Source: Necropsobacter rosorum
Lineage (GTDB): Bacteria > Pseudomonadota > Gammaproteobacteria > Enterobacterales > Pasteurellaceae
Length of the DNA: 64,000 bases
Direction: 5' to 3'
Assembly: GCA_000751835.1 (NCBI GenBank)
Contig: CCMQ01000006.1
Coordinates: 1-64,000, forward strand
Part shown: positions 39,571 through 49,680 of the stretch, one piece after another
How the letters are laid out: each line of letters opens with the position of its first letter
Position numbering within the stretch: the stretch's first letter is position 1
Notes under the pieces: model-generated
What the model was told of the DNA's origin: nothing
Database searches by the model: none
The model's input: only the letters and a program-made list of their open reading frames with translations
Translations under genes and position numbers: made by a program

Positions 39571-40974
39571 TCAGAAATTCGCGTTGCGCGGTGCGCGCGG
39601 GAATGGAATGACGTCACGGATATTCTGCAATCCGGTCACATAGACAATTAAGCGTTCGAAACCGAGACCAAAACCGGAATGCGGCACGGTGCCGTAACGG
39701 CGAAGATCGCGATACCACCAGTAATCTTGCGGATTGAGCCCCATTTCGGCCATACGTTTATCCAGCACGTCCAAACGCTCTTCACGTTGCGAACCGCCGA
39801 TAATTTCGCCGATACCCGGCGCTAAAACGTCCATGGCGGCCACGGTTTTACCGTCATCATTTAAACGCATATAGAAGGCTTTAATATCTTTCGGATAATT
39901 TTTCACCACAACCGGAGATTTAAAATGTTCTTCCGCAAGATAGCGTTCATGTTCGGAGGAAAGATCAATGCCCCAAGCCACCGGAAATTCAAATTTTTTG
40001 CCCGATTTTAATAACACGTCGATGGCGTCGGTATAATCGATTTGTGCGAAATCGGCATGAATAAAGTTTTCCAAACGGGAAATAACATCCTTATCTACAT
40101 GTTTTTCGAAAAATTTCAGATCATCCTGACGTTCGTTCAGAACCGCGCGGAATACATATTTCAACATTGCTTCCGCTAATTTCGCATTATCATTCAAATC
40201 GGCAAACGCGACTTCCGGTTCAACCATCCAGAATTCCGCCAAATGGCGGGTAGTGTTTGAATTTTCTGCCCGGAAGGTCGGGCCGAAGGTATAGATTTTG
40301 CTTAATGCGCAGGCATAGGTTTCGCCATTAAGCTGTCCGGATACCGTCAGAAAGGATTCTTTACCGAAAAAATCTTGCGAAAAATCCACCGCACCTTGGG
40401 CATTACGCGGTAAATTTTCTAAATCCAGGGTGGAAACACGGAACATTTCGCCGGCGCCTTCCGTATCGGATGCGGTGATTAACGGCGTGGCGACCCAGTA
40501 AAAGCCCTGTTCGTGGAAAAAACGGTGGATAGCCTGCGCCAGACAATGACGAACGCGGGCTACGGCGCCAATGATATTGGTGCGCGGACGCAGATGCGCC
40601 ACTTCGCGCAAATATTCAATACTGTGGCGTTTTGCCGCCATCGGATAGGTTTCCGGATCATCAACCCAGCCGCAGACTTCGACATGTTCGGCTTGCAGTT
40701 CAACCGCCTGTCCCTGTGCCGGTGATGCCGCAACGGTGCCGGTAACCACCACGGAGCAACCGGTGGTTAAGCGCAGAATTTCACTGTCGTAATTGGCAAT
40801 ATCCTTGTTGACGATAACCTGAATCGGATCAAAGCAAGAACCGTCATAAACAGCCAGAAAAGAAAGCCCGGCTTTGGAATCGCGCCGGGTACGCACCCAA
40901 CCGCGCACCGTTACACTGTCGCCAATGGCGACTTTTCCCTGCAATACATCAACAATTGATGCAATTTTTGTCAT
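39571..40974 (-). CDS. asnS: Asparaginyl-tRNA synthetase
   Basis: A 467-residue class IIb synthetase, close to the E. coli length of 466. The N-terminal OB-fold anticodon-binding domain ([16 protein letters not shown]) is followed by the catalytic core with motif 2 ([21 protein letters not shown] region) and motif 3 (GFGLGFERL). GAGGTTG precedes the ATG. It is monocistronic and convergent with sspB. Confidence 0.97.
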   Translation of the reverse strand: MTKIASIVDVLQGKVAIGDSVTVRGWVRTRRDSKAGLSFLAVYDGSCFDPIQVIVNKDIANYDSEILRLTTGCSVVVTGTVAASPAQGQAVELQAEHVEVCGWVDDPETYPMAAKRHSIEYLREVAHLRPRTNIIGAVARVRHCLAQAIHRFFHEQGFYWVATPLITASDTEGAGEMFRVSTLDLENLPRNAQGAVDFSQDFFGKESFLTVSGQLNGETYACALSKIYTFGPTFRAENSNTTRHLAEFWMVEPEVAFADLNDNAKLAEAMLKYVFRAVLNERQDDLKFFEKHVDKDVISRLENFIHADFAQIDYTDAIDVLLKSGKKFEFPVAWGIDLSSEHERYLAEEHFKSPVVVKNYPKDIKAFYMRLNDDGKTVAAMDVLAPGIGEIIGGSQREERLDVLDKRMAEMGLNPQDYWWYRDLRRYGTVPHSGFGLGFERLIVYVTGLQNIRDVIPFPRAPRNANF

Positions 40975-41163
40975 ATCAACCTCAGATTAAATAATTTCGA
41001 ATAAAAACGCGCTTAGTTTACCGCAAGTTAGTCAATTTACCAAAATGAATTCATTTTTTGTTTTTGTGACTTGGTACACATAATTGGAGTAAAAATCTTG
41101 TTTTTAAAAGCCTAACTGGTATAAATGAAATAATTTTATTATATGAATTAAATCGAGCATTCT

Positions 41164-42384
41164 ATGACCAAGGTAAGAAGAGAAGATAAATTACCGTTAA
41201 AATTAAAACAACTCGGCAAAATTTACCGTTTAATTGAACAGTTTGAAGAAATTTCACGCATTGATTTATCGAAATTATCCCGTTTAGCCCCGGCCACGAT
41301 TACGGCATTAACCCGTAAGCTGATAGAAGAAAAGTTAATCATCGAAAGAGCGGTGCGAAATACCGAAAGTCGGGGACGTCCAGCGGTGGGATTATGCGTT
41401 TCGCCGTTTTACTGGCAATCCTTATGCGCCATTTTGTTTGAAGATCATTTCAATATTCTTTTATACGGATTAGACGGCTCGTTACTACAGCAAACGGATT
41501 ATCCCCTGACCGACGCGGATTTAATCCGGCTGGATCAGGTATTGGTTCGCTGTCTGCAACAGTTTACGCAGCAAATTAAACCGCAATTAAATCACCCGAT
41601 CACCTTTTCTATTGCCGTGGTCGGTGAACTGGATCGAAGCACCAATAAACTACGTCGACTGGGACAAACCAAACTGGAACTGGATTTAAAAGCCTTATTT
41701 GAACCGCACTTTAATATTCCGGTTCTGGTGACTGAATATTTTCAGGACTGGCTGTTGGCGGAAGGAACATTAGGCAGCGTAATCGGCTGTGATAATGTCC
41801 TGTTTCTGCAATTAGACGATGTCATTAATCTTAATGTTCTGTCGCAGGGGCGGATTTTGTATGATAAGTCGCGCATGAATATCGACCGAATGATTGTGCC
41901 GCCGCTGAGTAAGCTGCAGGATGAATTAAATCCGGATTTGCCGGCGCTTGCTCGCTATCAGGCTTGCAACCAAATTACGCATCGTGCGATTTATCAATTG
42001 GTGGATCGGTTTTACCCTGAAAACGGTTTGCCTGACAATGCGGAAAAAATTCACTTTTTATGCCAAAAGGCGCAGCAGGGCGAGCAGCCGGCACGCGATA
42101 TTTTAACTCATATTGCCGATGCGCTGGCTTATTTGCTGATGAATCTGGTCAATCTGTTTGCGTCTAAAAAAATTATGCTCAGCACCAGTTTATTGGCGGC
42201 CAAAGAGATTTTTCTACCGCGTCTGAACGCACGTTTGGCCGATTATCTCAAACCTTACCAGCGCAAATCCGAAGTGATCGTCAGTCAATACGACTGGAAA
42301 AGCCCAATTGTGATTACCGCCGCCGTTAAACAAGGTATTTATGACGGCAGTCTGCTGGCGCATTTAATTAAAGATCAGCGATAA
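41164..42384 (+). CDS. ROK-family regulator at the mlc locus, lacking the zinc motif
   Basis: A 406-residue protein with an N-terminal winged HTH very like E. coli Mlc (VYRLIDQ-type start here [17 protein letters not shown], then [13 protein letters not shown] and RGRPAVGL). The C-terminal ROK half aligns in position, but the usual GHxxxxxxGxxCxCGxxGCxE zinc-binding segment is absent; the equivalent stretch reads [17 protein letters not shown] with no cysteines. It is directly before bioD, as dgsA/mlc is beside ynfK (bioD2) in E. coli, so it is the positional Mlc homologue. Loss of the zinc site suggests changed ligand or partner recognition. Confidence 0.8.
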   Translation: MTKVRREDKLPLKLKQLGKIYRLIEQFEEISRIDLSKLSRLAPATITALTRKLIEEKLIIERAVRNTESRGRPAVGLCVSPFYWQSLCAILFEDHFNILLYGLDGSLLQQTDYPLTDADLIRLDQVLVRCLQQFTQQIKPQLNHPITFSIAVVGELDRSTNKLRRLGQTKLELDLKALFEPHFNIPVLVTEYFQDWLLAEGTLGSVIGCDNVLFLQLDDVINLNVLSQGRILYDKSRMNIDRMIVPPLSKLQDELNPDLPALARYQACNQITHRAIYQLVDRFYPENGLPDNAEKIHFLCQKAQQGEQPARDILTHIADALAYLLMNLVNLFASKKIMLSTSLLAAKEIFLPRLNARLADYLKPYQRKSEVIVSQYDWKSPIVITAAVKQGIYDGSLLAHLIKDQR

Positions 42385-42470
42385 AATGCATTAAATCTTG
42401 TGTTAGCTCAATATCTGTAATTGAAAATTACTTTAGAATCCCTCCGAATAACATAACAAGAGGAAGGATA

Positions 42471-43199
42471 ATGAGTAGCTTTTTTGTCACCGGTACTGAT
42501 ACCAACGTCGGTAAAACCATTTCCAGCCGTGCGATTATTCAGGCATTACAGCAGGAGGGTATTCAGATTGTCGGTTACAAACCTGTTGCCTGCGGTCAGG
42601 ATGATCCGGTATATACGGAAATACAAAGCGTATCCGAAAGTGATTATGGCTCAGAAAACAATCCCGATGTGCTGACGCTGATGTCATCCACCCGCCAAGA
42701 GGTCGGTTATCGGGATATAAACAGTTACAGTTTTGAACATACCATGCCGATGTTATCGGCAGAAAGCGAACGAATTGATATCGCTAAGATTAACGCGGAC
42801 TTGGATCGTCTGACCGGCACTTATCAGTCGGTTCTGGTTGAAGGTGCGTTTGGCTGGATGACGCCGATAAATAAAGATTACACCTTTGCCGATTGGGCCA
42901 AAAGCCGAAAGATGCCGGTTGTTTTGGTGGTCGGAATAAAAGAAGGCTGTATTAATCATTCGCTATTAACCGTACAATCGATACAGCAGTCAGGGCTGCC
43001 TCTGGTCGGCTGGATTGCCAATCGGATTAATCCGGGTTTAGGGCATTATGCCGAAATTATCGATATGCTGACGGCAAAAATCGATGCGCCGTTATTAGGA
43101 AAGATTCCCTATGTGCATAAGCCGGAAACTCAGGCATTAGGGCAATATATTACCGATATCGAACGGCTGACTTATATGCAAACCGAGTGGGTAAAATAG
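42471..43199 (+). CDS. bioD: Dethiobiotin synthetase
   Basis: A 242-residue ATP-dependent enzyme that closes the ureido ring of dethiobiotin with CO2. The P-loop GTDTNVGKT lies at residues 8-16. Lys in YKPVACG and the [10 protein letters not shown] segment are active-site elements; the usual sequence is VEGAGGW. AGGAAGGA precedes the ATG. By its place beside the Mlc-like gene it corresponds to E. coli bioD2/ynfK rather than the bio operon copy. Confidence 0.93.
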   Translation: MSSFFVTGTDTNVGKTISSRAIIQALQQEGIQIVGYKPVACGQDDPVYTEIQSVSESDYGSENNPDVLTLMSSTRQEVGYRDINSYSFEHTMPMLSAESERIDIAKINADLDRLTGTYQSVLVEGAFGWMTPINKDYTFADWAKSRKMPVVLVVGIKEGCINHSLLTVQSIQQSGLPLVGWIANRINPGLGHYAEIIDMLTAKIDAPLLGKIPYVHKPETQALGQYITDIERLTYMQTEWVK

Positions 43200-43215
43200 C
43201 CGTTTTTATTGTCTG

Positions 43216-43250
43216 AAAGCCCGTTAACGCCATTGGTTTAACGGGCTTTT
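43216..43250 (+). terminator. Terminator after bioD
   Basis: A 12-bp stem (43216-43227 with 43238-43249) ending in Ts. The following bases to 43535 are AT-rich and carry no gene that I can see; they must contain the promoter of the lipoprotein gene. Confidence 0.85.
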
Positions 43251-43535
43251 GTCGTCTGATTCTCTTTGTTTAAGCTATATTTCGGTTAAAAATCGAACAT
43301 GTTTTCGTGGCGGTAAAGATTTACATAGTCTAACATTTTATTTACAGAAAAATTTATTCTTAATAGATTCAGTCAGTTAATCTCTGATTTTGCATTACTT
43401 TGCTGATGATGCCAGAGATTTTCAGCCGGAAAATGCAAAATAAAAGTTCCCTTTCAAAAAAAATTGTTACACAATAGCAACCAGCGCAAACCGAGTTTGT
43501 GCATTATGATGATTTAATCAATTATAGGAGTAATG

Positions 43536-43934
43536 ATGAAAAAATCACTATTAGCAGCATTAGTATTAGGTGCGACATTAACAGTAACCGGTTGTTTCGA
43601 CAAGAAAGATGACGCTTCTCAGCAGGTTGAACAAGCGAAAGAAAGCGTATCCGAAGCTAAAGAAGCCGTTTCTCAGGCTGCGGCAGATGTTAAAGACGCG
43701 ACTGTAGCGAAAGCGGAAGAAGCTAAAGATGCGGTGATGGACAAAGCTGCCGAAATGAAAGATGCAATGTCGGATAAAGCCTCTGAAGTTAAAGACGCAA
43801 TGTCAGATAAAGCGGAAGAAGTGAAAGACAGCGCACAAGAAATGAAAGATGCCGCCGCAGAAAAAGCGGAAGAAGTTAAAGACGCTGCTGACGAAAAAGC
43901 AGCTGAAGTTAAAGATGCAGTGAAATCCGAATAA
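43536..43934 (+). CDS. Lipoprotein with 11-residue amphipathic helical repeats
   Basis: A 132-residue protein. The lipoprotein signal is MKKSLLAALVLGATLTVTGC, with Cys20 as lipidation site. The mature part is almost entirely Ala, Lys, Glu and Asp in 11-residue units of the pattern DKAxEVKDAMS, repeated about seven times, like LEA or apolipoprotein helices. I use the ATG at 43536 (AGGAG 5 bases upstream) rather than the one at 43533. It probably forms a long amphipathic helix in the periplasm, at a membrane or bound to the cell wall. Stress protection is a guess from the repeat type. Confidence 0.8.
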   Translation: MKKSLLAALVLGATLTVTGCFDKKDDASQQVEQAKESVSEAKEAVSQAAADVKDATVAKAEEAKDAVMDKAAEMKDAMSDKASEVKDAMSDKAEEVKDSAQEMKDAAAEKAEEVKDAADEKAAEVKDAVKSE

Positions 43935-43959
43935 TTTTTATCCTTAACTGTAAAATAGC

Positions 43960-43988
43960 AAGCCGGAATCCGTATTTCCGGCTTTTTT
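43960..43988 (+). terminator. Terminator after the lipoprotein gene
   Basis: AAGCCGGAA (43960-43968) pairs with TTCCGGCTT (43976-43984) and runs into Ts. Confidence 0.9.
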
Positions 43989-44010
43989 CTTGAATCACAC
44001 ATTATTTATT

Positions 44011-44038
44011 TTGTATTTCATTCGATTTTTGTTAGAAT
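44011..44038 (+). promoter_or_regulatory. Promoter of ssrA
   Basis: TTGTAT (44011-44016), a 16-base spacer and TAGAAT (44033-44038) lie just upstream of the mature tmRNA 5' end. Confidence 0.55.
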
Positions 44039-44050
44039 TAAGCCGATTTT

Positions 44051-44417
44051 GGGGCTGATTCTGGATTCGACGGGATTAGCGAAGCCCAAGGTGCACGTCG
44101 AGGTGCGGTAGGCCTCGTAAATAAACCGCAAAAAAATAGTCGCAAACGACGAACAATACGCTTTAGCAGCTTAATAACCTGCTCATCGCCTTCTCTCCCC
44201 AGCTTCCGCTCGTAAGACGGGGATCAAGAGGAGTCAAATTCAAACGAGATCGCGTGGAAGCCGCAGCTATAGGATCGAAGCGCTAAATTGAAGATAGCTA
44301 GTTTATTCTTCGCGTGTCTGTCCGCAGGGGATAAATGAAATCAAAGACCAGACTAAACGTGTAGGACTGAAGGTAGAGTAATTTCGGACGGGGGTTCAAC
44401 TCCCCCCAGCTCCACCA
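44051..44417 (+). ncRNA. ssrA: Transfer-messenger RNA (tmRNA)
   Basis: A 367-base tmRNA that rescues stalled ribosomes. The 5' end GGGGCTGATTCTGGATTCGAC pairs with the 3' acceptor side ...CCCCAGCTCCACCA, and a T-arm GGGGTTCAACTCCCC lies near the 3' end. The resume frame at 44142-44174 encodes ANDEQYALAA followed by TAA; with the tRNA-borne Ala the tag is AANDEQYALAA. Its LAA end is the ClpX signal and the N-terminal part is the SspB site. The SspB adaptor is encoded at 39019-39474. Confidence 0.98.
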
Positions 44418-44430
44418 CTTATAAAAAAAT

Positions 44431-44480
44431 TTGCACCCTAAAGTGCGGTTGATTTTTCGATCGATTTTAGGGTGCAATTT
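44431..44480. terminator. Bidirectional terminator (ssrA / putP) containing a USS
   Basis: A 12-bp stem TTGCACCCTAAA (44431-44442) with TTTAGGGTGCAA (44466-44477). T-runs occur on both strands, and the left side runs into a USS core at 44441-44449. Confidence 0.85.
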
Positions 44481-44493
44481 TATTCACCGGCAA

Positions 44494-45999
44494 TTAAGCC
44501 CGGCTTCTGCGGTTAAATTCTGCCAGTGCCTGATCAAATTTTTCGGCAACCTGCGTATTCACCGGCGCAAAAACAGAAGAGGTGATAGTGATAAACGAAC
44601 AGACTAAAAAGCCCGGGATAATTTCATATAATTTGGCTAAATCGTCCCAACCCCAATATTGCATTAGCGGGCTCCAGATGACAACTGTCAGCGCACCGGA
44701 AAGCATACCCCAAAGCGCCGCTTTGGAACTGATGTTACGGTTGAATAGCGATAAAATCACTACCGGGCCGAATGCCGCGCCGAAGCCCGCCCAGGCATAA
44801 GAAACCAGACTCATTACTTTAGAATTCGGATCCTGTGCAATACACATTGCGATCACGGCAATCACCAACACCATAAGCCGGCCGACCCAGACCAGCTCCA
44901 GACTGGATGCCGTTTTACGGAAAAAGCCTTTATAAAAATCTTCCGTAATCGCTGCGGAACACATCAGCAACTGCGCAGAAAGGGTACTCATAATCGCCGC
45001 CAGAATCGCGGATAACACGATGCCAACAATCCACGGATTAAACATCTGTTTCGACAACTCAATAAAGACGGATTCCGCATTATCCAGCGCGATATTACCG
45101 GCGGTAAAGTAAGCGAGACCGAAATAGCCGACCGCAACGGCGCCGCCCAGACATAAAAACATCCAGCCGATACCGATTCGACGGGCTTTCACTAAAGACT
45201 GTACGGAATCGGCCGCCATAAAGCGCGCCAGAATATGCGGCTGACCGAAATATCCTAATCCCCAGGCTAATGCGGAAACAACGCCGATACCGGAAACGTT
45301 ATGCAGCCAGTTGGAATAGGGGATCTGAGTCAGGGCGGATTTATTTTCCAGCGCCTGGCTGATTTCTTCCCAGCTCAGATTAAGCAACACCATGACCGGC
45401 GCGAGCAATAACGCGAAGATCATTAATGTTGCCTGAATGGTATCACTCCAGGAAACCGCTAAATAACCGCCGATAAAGGTATAAATAATGGTCGCCAGCG
45501 CACCGAACCAAAGTGCGGTGGAATAATCCAGCCCCAGCAGGCTTTGGAATAATTTGGCACCGGCAACCACCCCGGATGCGCAATAAATGGTAAAGAAAAA
45601 CAGGATAATGGCCGAAGAAATAATTTTCAGCGCTTTCTTTTGGCGCGGAAAACGTTGCGCGAAAAATTCCGGCAAGGTCAGCGCATTAGCATAATTTTCG
45701 GTGAATATGCGCAGCCGACCCGCAACCACGCGATAATTCATATACGCCCCGATAGTTAATCCAATGGCAATCCAAGCCTTCGACAAACCGGCAAGAAAAA
45801 TCGCCCCCGGTAAGCCCATCAGCAACCAGCCTGACATATCCGACGCGCCCGCCGACATGGCGGTGACAAAACTGCCCATTTTTCGTCCGCCGAGAATGTA
45901 ATCGTCAAAATTATTGGTTGAGCGATAGGCATAAATCCCGATCCCCAGAATAATAATCAGGTAAAGGCCGAAAGTGATATATATTTGATTATTCTGCAT
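44494..45999 (-). CDS. putP: Sodium/proline symporter
   Basis: A 501-residue SSS-family transporter with 13 predicted membrane segments, matching E. coli PutP in length (502). Typical segments are GGRKMGSFVTAMSAGASDMSGWLLMGLPG in two parts and the sodium-site helix SAILAAIMSTLSAQLL. AAGGAG precedes the ATG. It lies 20 bases downstream of putA on the same strand, so uptake and breakdown of proline are expressed together; in E. coli these two genes are divergent. Confidence 0.95.
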   Translation of the reverse strand: MQNNQIYITFGLYLIIILGIGIYAYRSTNNFDDYILGGRKMGSFVTAMSAGASDMSGWLLMGLPGAIFLAGLSKAWIAIGLTIGAYMNYRVVAGRLRIFTENYANALTLPEFFAQRFPRQKKALKIISSAIILFFFTIYCASGVVAGAKLFQSLLGLDYSTALWFGALATIIYTFIGGYLAVSWSDTIQATLMIFALLLAPVMVLLNLSWEEISQALENKSALTQIPYSNWLHNVSGIGVVSALAWGLGYFGQPHILARFMAADSVQSLVKARRIGIGWMFLCLGGAVAVGYFGLAYFTAGNIALDNAESVFIELSKQMFNPWIVGIVLSAILAAIMSTLSAQLLMCSAAITEDFYKGFFRKTASSLELVWVGRLMVLVIAVIAMCIAQDPNSKVMSLVSYAWAGFGAAFGPVVILSLFNRNISSKAALWGMLSGALTVVIWSPLMQYWGWDDLAKLYEIIPGFLVCSFITITSSVFAPVNTQVAEKFDQALAEFNRRSRA

Positions 46000-46019
46000 A
46001 AAATGCTCCTTAGTTCGTC

Positions 46020-49000
46020 TTATTGTTCCTGCGCTGCCATTAAGGAGGCATTTCCGCCCGCCGCCGTGGTGTTTTCACTGCGTGAAAATTCGTCATACAG
46101 CGGAATAATATCCTGAGTATCACGCCAGTCATAACATTTGAAAATCGCACGGCAATGTTGGGCATACCATAACCGCTGATCTTTACTTAGTGCGGTTAAA
46201 AATACGCCTTTTTGGCAATCTTTAAAATCCGCAGAAACACGGATTCCGTTTAACGCGTCGCGTTTTGCCAACGGATGTTCCGGCTGTAACAAGACGGTAA
46301 AGCCGTGCGCAAGCAGTTTTTGCGCCGCTTTTTCAGCCTGCATTTCATCACCGTTTAAAATAGCCACTTCGCAAGGTAAATAGGCCAGCGTATTTTCCTC
46401 ACCGGTAATGCTGTCCAGTACGGGTTTTGCGCTTAATAAGGTTTGCCCATCACCAAACCGGCTGTGATATTGCGTAGTTTTGGTTAAGCGCTGTAAATAA
46501 AATTCACCGCCGGCTTTCGGCCCGGTGCCGGATAAACCGTGGCCGCCAAAAGGCTGTACGCCGACCACCGCACCGACAATATTACGGTTAACATAGAAAT
46601 TACCGCAGTTCAGGTGATTTTCCACAAAGTCGATTTGTTTGCGGATACGGCTGTGGCAACCGCCGGTCAAGGCGTAACCTTTGGCGTTAACGGCGGCCAA
46701 TGTGGCGCCTAATTCATCTTTACGATAGGTAATGATGTGCAGAATCGGGCCGAATACTTCGCGCGTTAATTGATCCAGATTATCCAGCCAATATGCGGCG
46801 GGCGCTACATAATGTCCTGAAGCCGGCGTGTCCAGTTCAACATAACGGCGGGCAATCTGCCGCATTAAGGCTTTATGATTGTCCAGATTTTCTTTCGCTT
46901 CGTTATCGATAACCGGGCCGACGTCGGTCGCCAGCAATGCCGGATTGCCTACGGTCAGCTCTTGCATGGCTTCGGTAATCATCGTATAGAGTTTGTCCGC
47001 AACGTCTTCCTGCAATAACAAAATCCGCAATGCGGAGCAACGCTGGCCGGCGGAATCAAATGCCGAACTCAGTACATCGGCGGTGACTTGCTCGGATAAC
47101 GCGGAAGAATCCACGACCAAAACATTTTGCCCGCCGGTTTCGGCAATCAGAACCGGATCGTGATCGGCTTGCGCCAGCTGTTGATTAATTGATTTGGCCA
47201 CTTCCGTCGAACCGGTAAAGACCACCGCATCAAAAGGATAAGCGACCAATCCCGCACCGATATCGCCGGCGCCCAGCACCAGCTGCAGGGCAGAGCGGGG
47301 CAGTCCGGCCTGATAAAACAGATTGACCGCCGCAAAGGCGATTAATGAAGTTTGCTCCGCCGGTTTTGCCACCACCGCATTGCCGGCCGCCAGTGAGGCG
47401 GCAATTTGCCCGGTAAAAATCGCCAGCGGGAAATTCCACGGCGAAATACAAAGTGCGGTTCCGCGCGGCGGGGCGGCTTGTTTATCGTTTTCCAACTGCT
47501 CGATTTGCTGACTGTAATAACGTAAAAAATCCACCGCTTCACGCAATTCCGCGATGGCATTCGGTAAGGTTTTTCCGGCTTCCAGCACGGCTAATTTCAT
47601 TAATAACGCGTAATTGGCCTCGTATAAATCCGCGGTTTTGCGCAAAATCGTCGCTTTTTCCACCGCACTTTTCTGCGGCCAGTCGCTGCTTTTCGCCATG
47701 GAAAAGACGGTTTCTAAATGCGCTTTATGAAAGAAGGAAACCTGTCCCACCTCGTGCTGTAAATCCGCCGGATTGATAACCGAGTGCGGGGCGGCGTGGC
47801 AATTCTCATCGGCAAACGCCACCAGTGATTTGGCATCATGAATCTCCGCCTGATTAAATGCCTGTTCCAGTTGTTCCAGCGTCAGCTCGTTGGTTAAATC
47901 AAAGCCGGCGGAATTTTGGCGGTCGCTAAATAATGCCAGCGGATGACGCACCGCTTTGTTACTGTGGCCTTGCGATTCGGTATAGCGTTTCCATGGCGGC
48001 GTAACCAATTGTTCGGCAGGAATGGTTTCATCCACTAATTGATGAACGAAAGAGGAATTGGCGCCGTTTTCCAATAAACGGCGAACTAAGTAGGCGAGTA
48101 GGGTTTCATGGGTACCTACCGGGGCATAAACGCGCACCAGACGATCAAAATTTTCTTTCCCCGTGATATTGTCATACAGCGTTTCGCCCATTCCGTGTAA
48201 ACATTGAAATTCATATTGTTTATCCTGACCGAGTTCATAAACCGTACACAGGGTTTGCACGTTATGCGTGGCGAATTGCGGATAAATCACATCCTGCGCT
48301 TCCAGCAGTTTTTTTGCGCAGGCAATATACGCAATATCGGAATGATTTTTTCTGGTATAGAGCGGGAAGCCGTCTAAACCGTCGGTCTGCGCCCATTTAA
48401 TTTCACTGTCCCAATAAGCGCCTTTCACCAACCGAATCATCAGATACGCCTGTTTTTCTCTGGCCAACGCAATTAAGTAATCAATGACCTTCGGGCAGCG
48501 CTTGGAATAAGCCTGCACCACATATCCGATTCCGCGATAACCTTTCAGTTCCGGTTCGTCCAACAGTTTTTCGACCAAATCTAAAGAAAGTTCGAGGCGA
48601 TTGGCCTCTTCGGCGTCAATATTGACGCTGATGTCGTATTCTTTCGCCGTAATAAAGAGCTGCTTCAGCTTAGGATAAAGCTCGTCCATTACCCGATCAT
48701 ACTGCGCCCGGCTGTAACGCGGGTGAATAGCGGATAATTTTACCGACACACTGTTTGAACGATAAATATCGCGTTCTTTCGATTCATTGCCGACCACGGC
48801 GATTGCCTGCAGATAATCCTGAAAATAGCGTTGCGCATCGGCTTTTGTCATCGCAGCTTCGCCAAGCATATCAAAGGAGTAGGCATAACCTTTGGCGATA
48901 CGTTTTTGCACCCGTTTCAATGCACTGCCGATATCCGTGCCGGTTACAAACTGTTCACCCAGAATTTTCATGGTGCGTACCATGGCAAGACGCATAACCG

Positions 49001-49478
49001 GTGCCGACAGGCGGGCAAAACTGCGGGTCAGCGCATTCGATAGGTCATTTTCATCAAACGTCTGGCTGACTTTTTTGCCGAGTAAAAGCCCATATCCCGC
49101 GGCATTAATAAAGAGGGAAGCGGACTTACCGATATGAGATTTCCAATCGCCTTCCTTCAGTTTGTCATGAATTAACTCATCACGCGTTTGATTATCCGGA
49201 ATGCGCAGCAAAGCCTCAGCCAGACACATTAAGGCAATGCCCTCATCATCGCCCAATGAAAATTCCTGCATCAGGGCATCTACACCGTATTGATTTTTCT
49301 TGATTTTGCGCACTTTATTGATCAGCGTCACCGCATTGTTATGGATGCGAGCCTCCTGTTCCGGTGTAAAATCAATGGATTGCTGTAAGGCATCAACGGC
49401 GGTTTTTTCATCGAGACGATAGTAAGCGGTAATATCTCTACGGAGTTTGCTATATTGCTTTGACAGTTTAAATTTCAT
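46020..49478 (-). CDS. putA: Bifunctional proline dehydrogenase / P5C dehydrogenase without DNA-binding domain
   Basis: An 1152-residue enzyme that converts proline to glutamate with FAD and NAD. The proline dehydrogenase barrel covers about residues 80-500 (RLVKGAYWDSEIKWAQ; FATHN). The aldehyde dehydrogenase half includes PWNFPLAIFTG, the Glu in AETGGQN and catalytic Cys814 in SAGQRCSALR, followed by a short C-terminal domain. E. coli PutA has 1320 residues with an N-terminal ribbon-helix-helix repressor; this one lacks that part and cannot autoregulate in the same way. GAGG lies 8 bases before the ATG. Confidence 0.95.
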   Translation of the reverse strand: MKFKLSKQYSKLRRDITAYYRLDEKTAVDALQQSIDFTPEQEARIHNNAVTLINKVRKIKKNQYGVDALMQEFSLGDDEGIALMCLAEALLRIPDNQTRDELIHDKLKEGDWKSHIGKSASLFINAAGYGLLLGKKVSQTFDENDLSNALTRSFARLSAPVMRLAMVRTMKILGEQFVTGTDIGSALKRVQKRIAKGYAYSFDMLGEAAMTKADAQRYFQDYLQAIAVVGNESKERDIYRSNSVSVKLSAIHPRYSRAQYDRVMDELYPKLKQLFITAKEYDISVNIDAEEANRLELSLDLVEKLLDEPELKGYRGIGYVVQAYSKRCPKVIDYLIALAREKQAYLMIRLVKGAYWDSEIKWAQTDGLDGFPLYTRKNHSDIAYIACAKKLLEAQDVIYPQFATHNVQTLCTVYELGQDKQYEFQCLHGMGETLYDNITGKENFDRLVRVYAPVGTHETLLAYLVRRLLENGANSSFVHQLVDETIPAEQLVTPPWKRYTESQGHSNKAVRHPLALFSDRQNSAGFDLTNELTLEQLEQAFNQAEIHDAKSLVAFADENCHAAPHSVINPADLQHEVGQVSFFHKAHLETVFSMAKSSDWPQKSAVEKATILRKTADLYEANYALLMKLAVLEAGKTLPNAIAELREAVDFLRYYSQQIEQLENDKQAAPPRGTALCISPWNFPLAIFTGQIAASLAAGNAVVAKPAEQTSLIAFAAVNLFYQAGLPRSALQLVLGAGDIGAGLVAYPFDAVVFTGSTEVAKSINQQLAQADHDPVLIAETGGQNVLVVDSSALSEQVTADVLSSAFDSAGQRCSALRILLLQEDVADKLYTMITEAMQELTVGNPALLATDVGPVIDNEAKENLDNHKALMRQIARRYVELDTPASGHYVAPAAYWLDNLDQLTREVFGPILHIITYRKDELGATLAAVNAKGYALTGGCHSRIRKQIDFVENHLNCGNFYVNRNIVGAVVGVQPFGGHGLSGTGPKAGGEFYLQRLTKTTQYHSRFGDGQTLLSAKPVLDSITGEENTLAYLPCEVAILNGDEMQAEKAAQKLLAHGFTVLLQPEHPLAKRDALNGIRVSADFKDCQKGVFLTALSKDQRLWYAQHCRAIFKCYDWRDTQDIIPLYDEFSRSENTTAAGGNASLMAAQEQ

Positions 49479-49603
49479 GGCATAGTCCTCAATGTAAAAG
49501 GGTTGTTAAAATTTAGCAATCAATATGTTGCAAGTAAATAACCAGCTTTTGCTTTTGTGATAATACTCACAATTTTCAAATGGACTCTCCGGGAGGAGGT
49601 TAA

Positions 49604-49616
49604 GTGACAATGTCAC
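49604..49616. promoter_or_regulatory. Palindromic operator-like site, copy 1
   Basis: GTGACAATGTCAC, a 13-bp palindrome around a 3-base centre, about 130 bp upstream of putA. A second copy differing only in the centre base lies at 50351-50363. Confidence 0.5.
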
Positions 49617-49630
49617 TAAAATATTATTGA
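49610..49630 (+). other. Orphan translation start: strong Shine-Dalgarno and six-codon frame
   Basis: A consensus ribosome site AGGAGGT (49594-49600) stands 9 bases before ATG, which opens the frame MSLKYY and then TGA. An inverted-USS hairpin starts 3 bases later. It looks like a leader peptide with attenuator or the scar of a deleted gene. Confidence 0.45.
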
Positions 49631-49632
49631 AA

Positions 49633-49680
49633 AAGTGCGGTCAGAAAATTCACTATTTTCAACCGCACTTGAGATGTTAT
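49633..49680 (+). terminator. Inverted-USS hairpin with no gene upstream
   Basis: AAGTGCGGT (49633-49641) and ACCGCACTT (49672-49680) with further pairing of AGAAAAT and ATTTTC. Elsewhere in the window such structures sit at gene ends; here only the six-codon frame precedes it. Confidence 0.6.
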
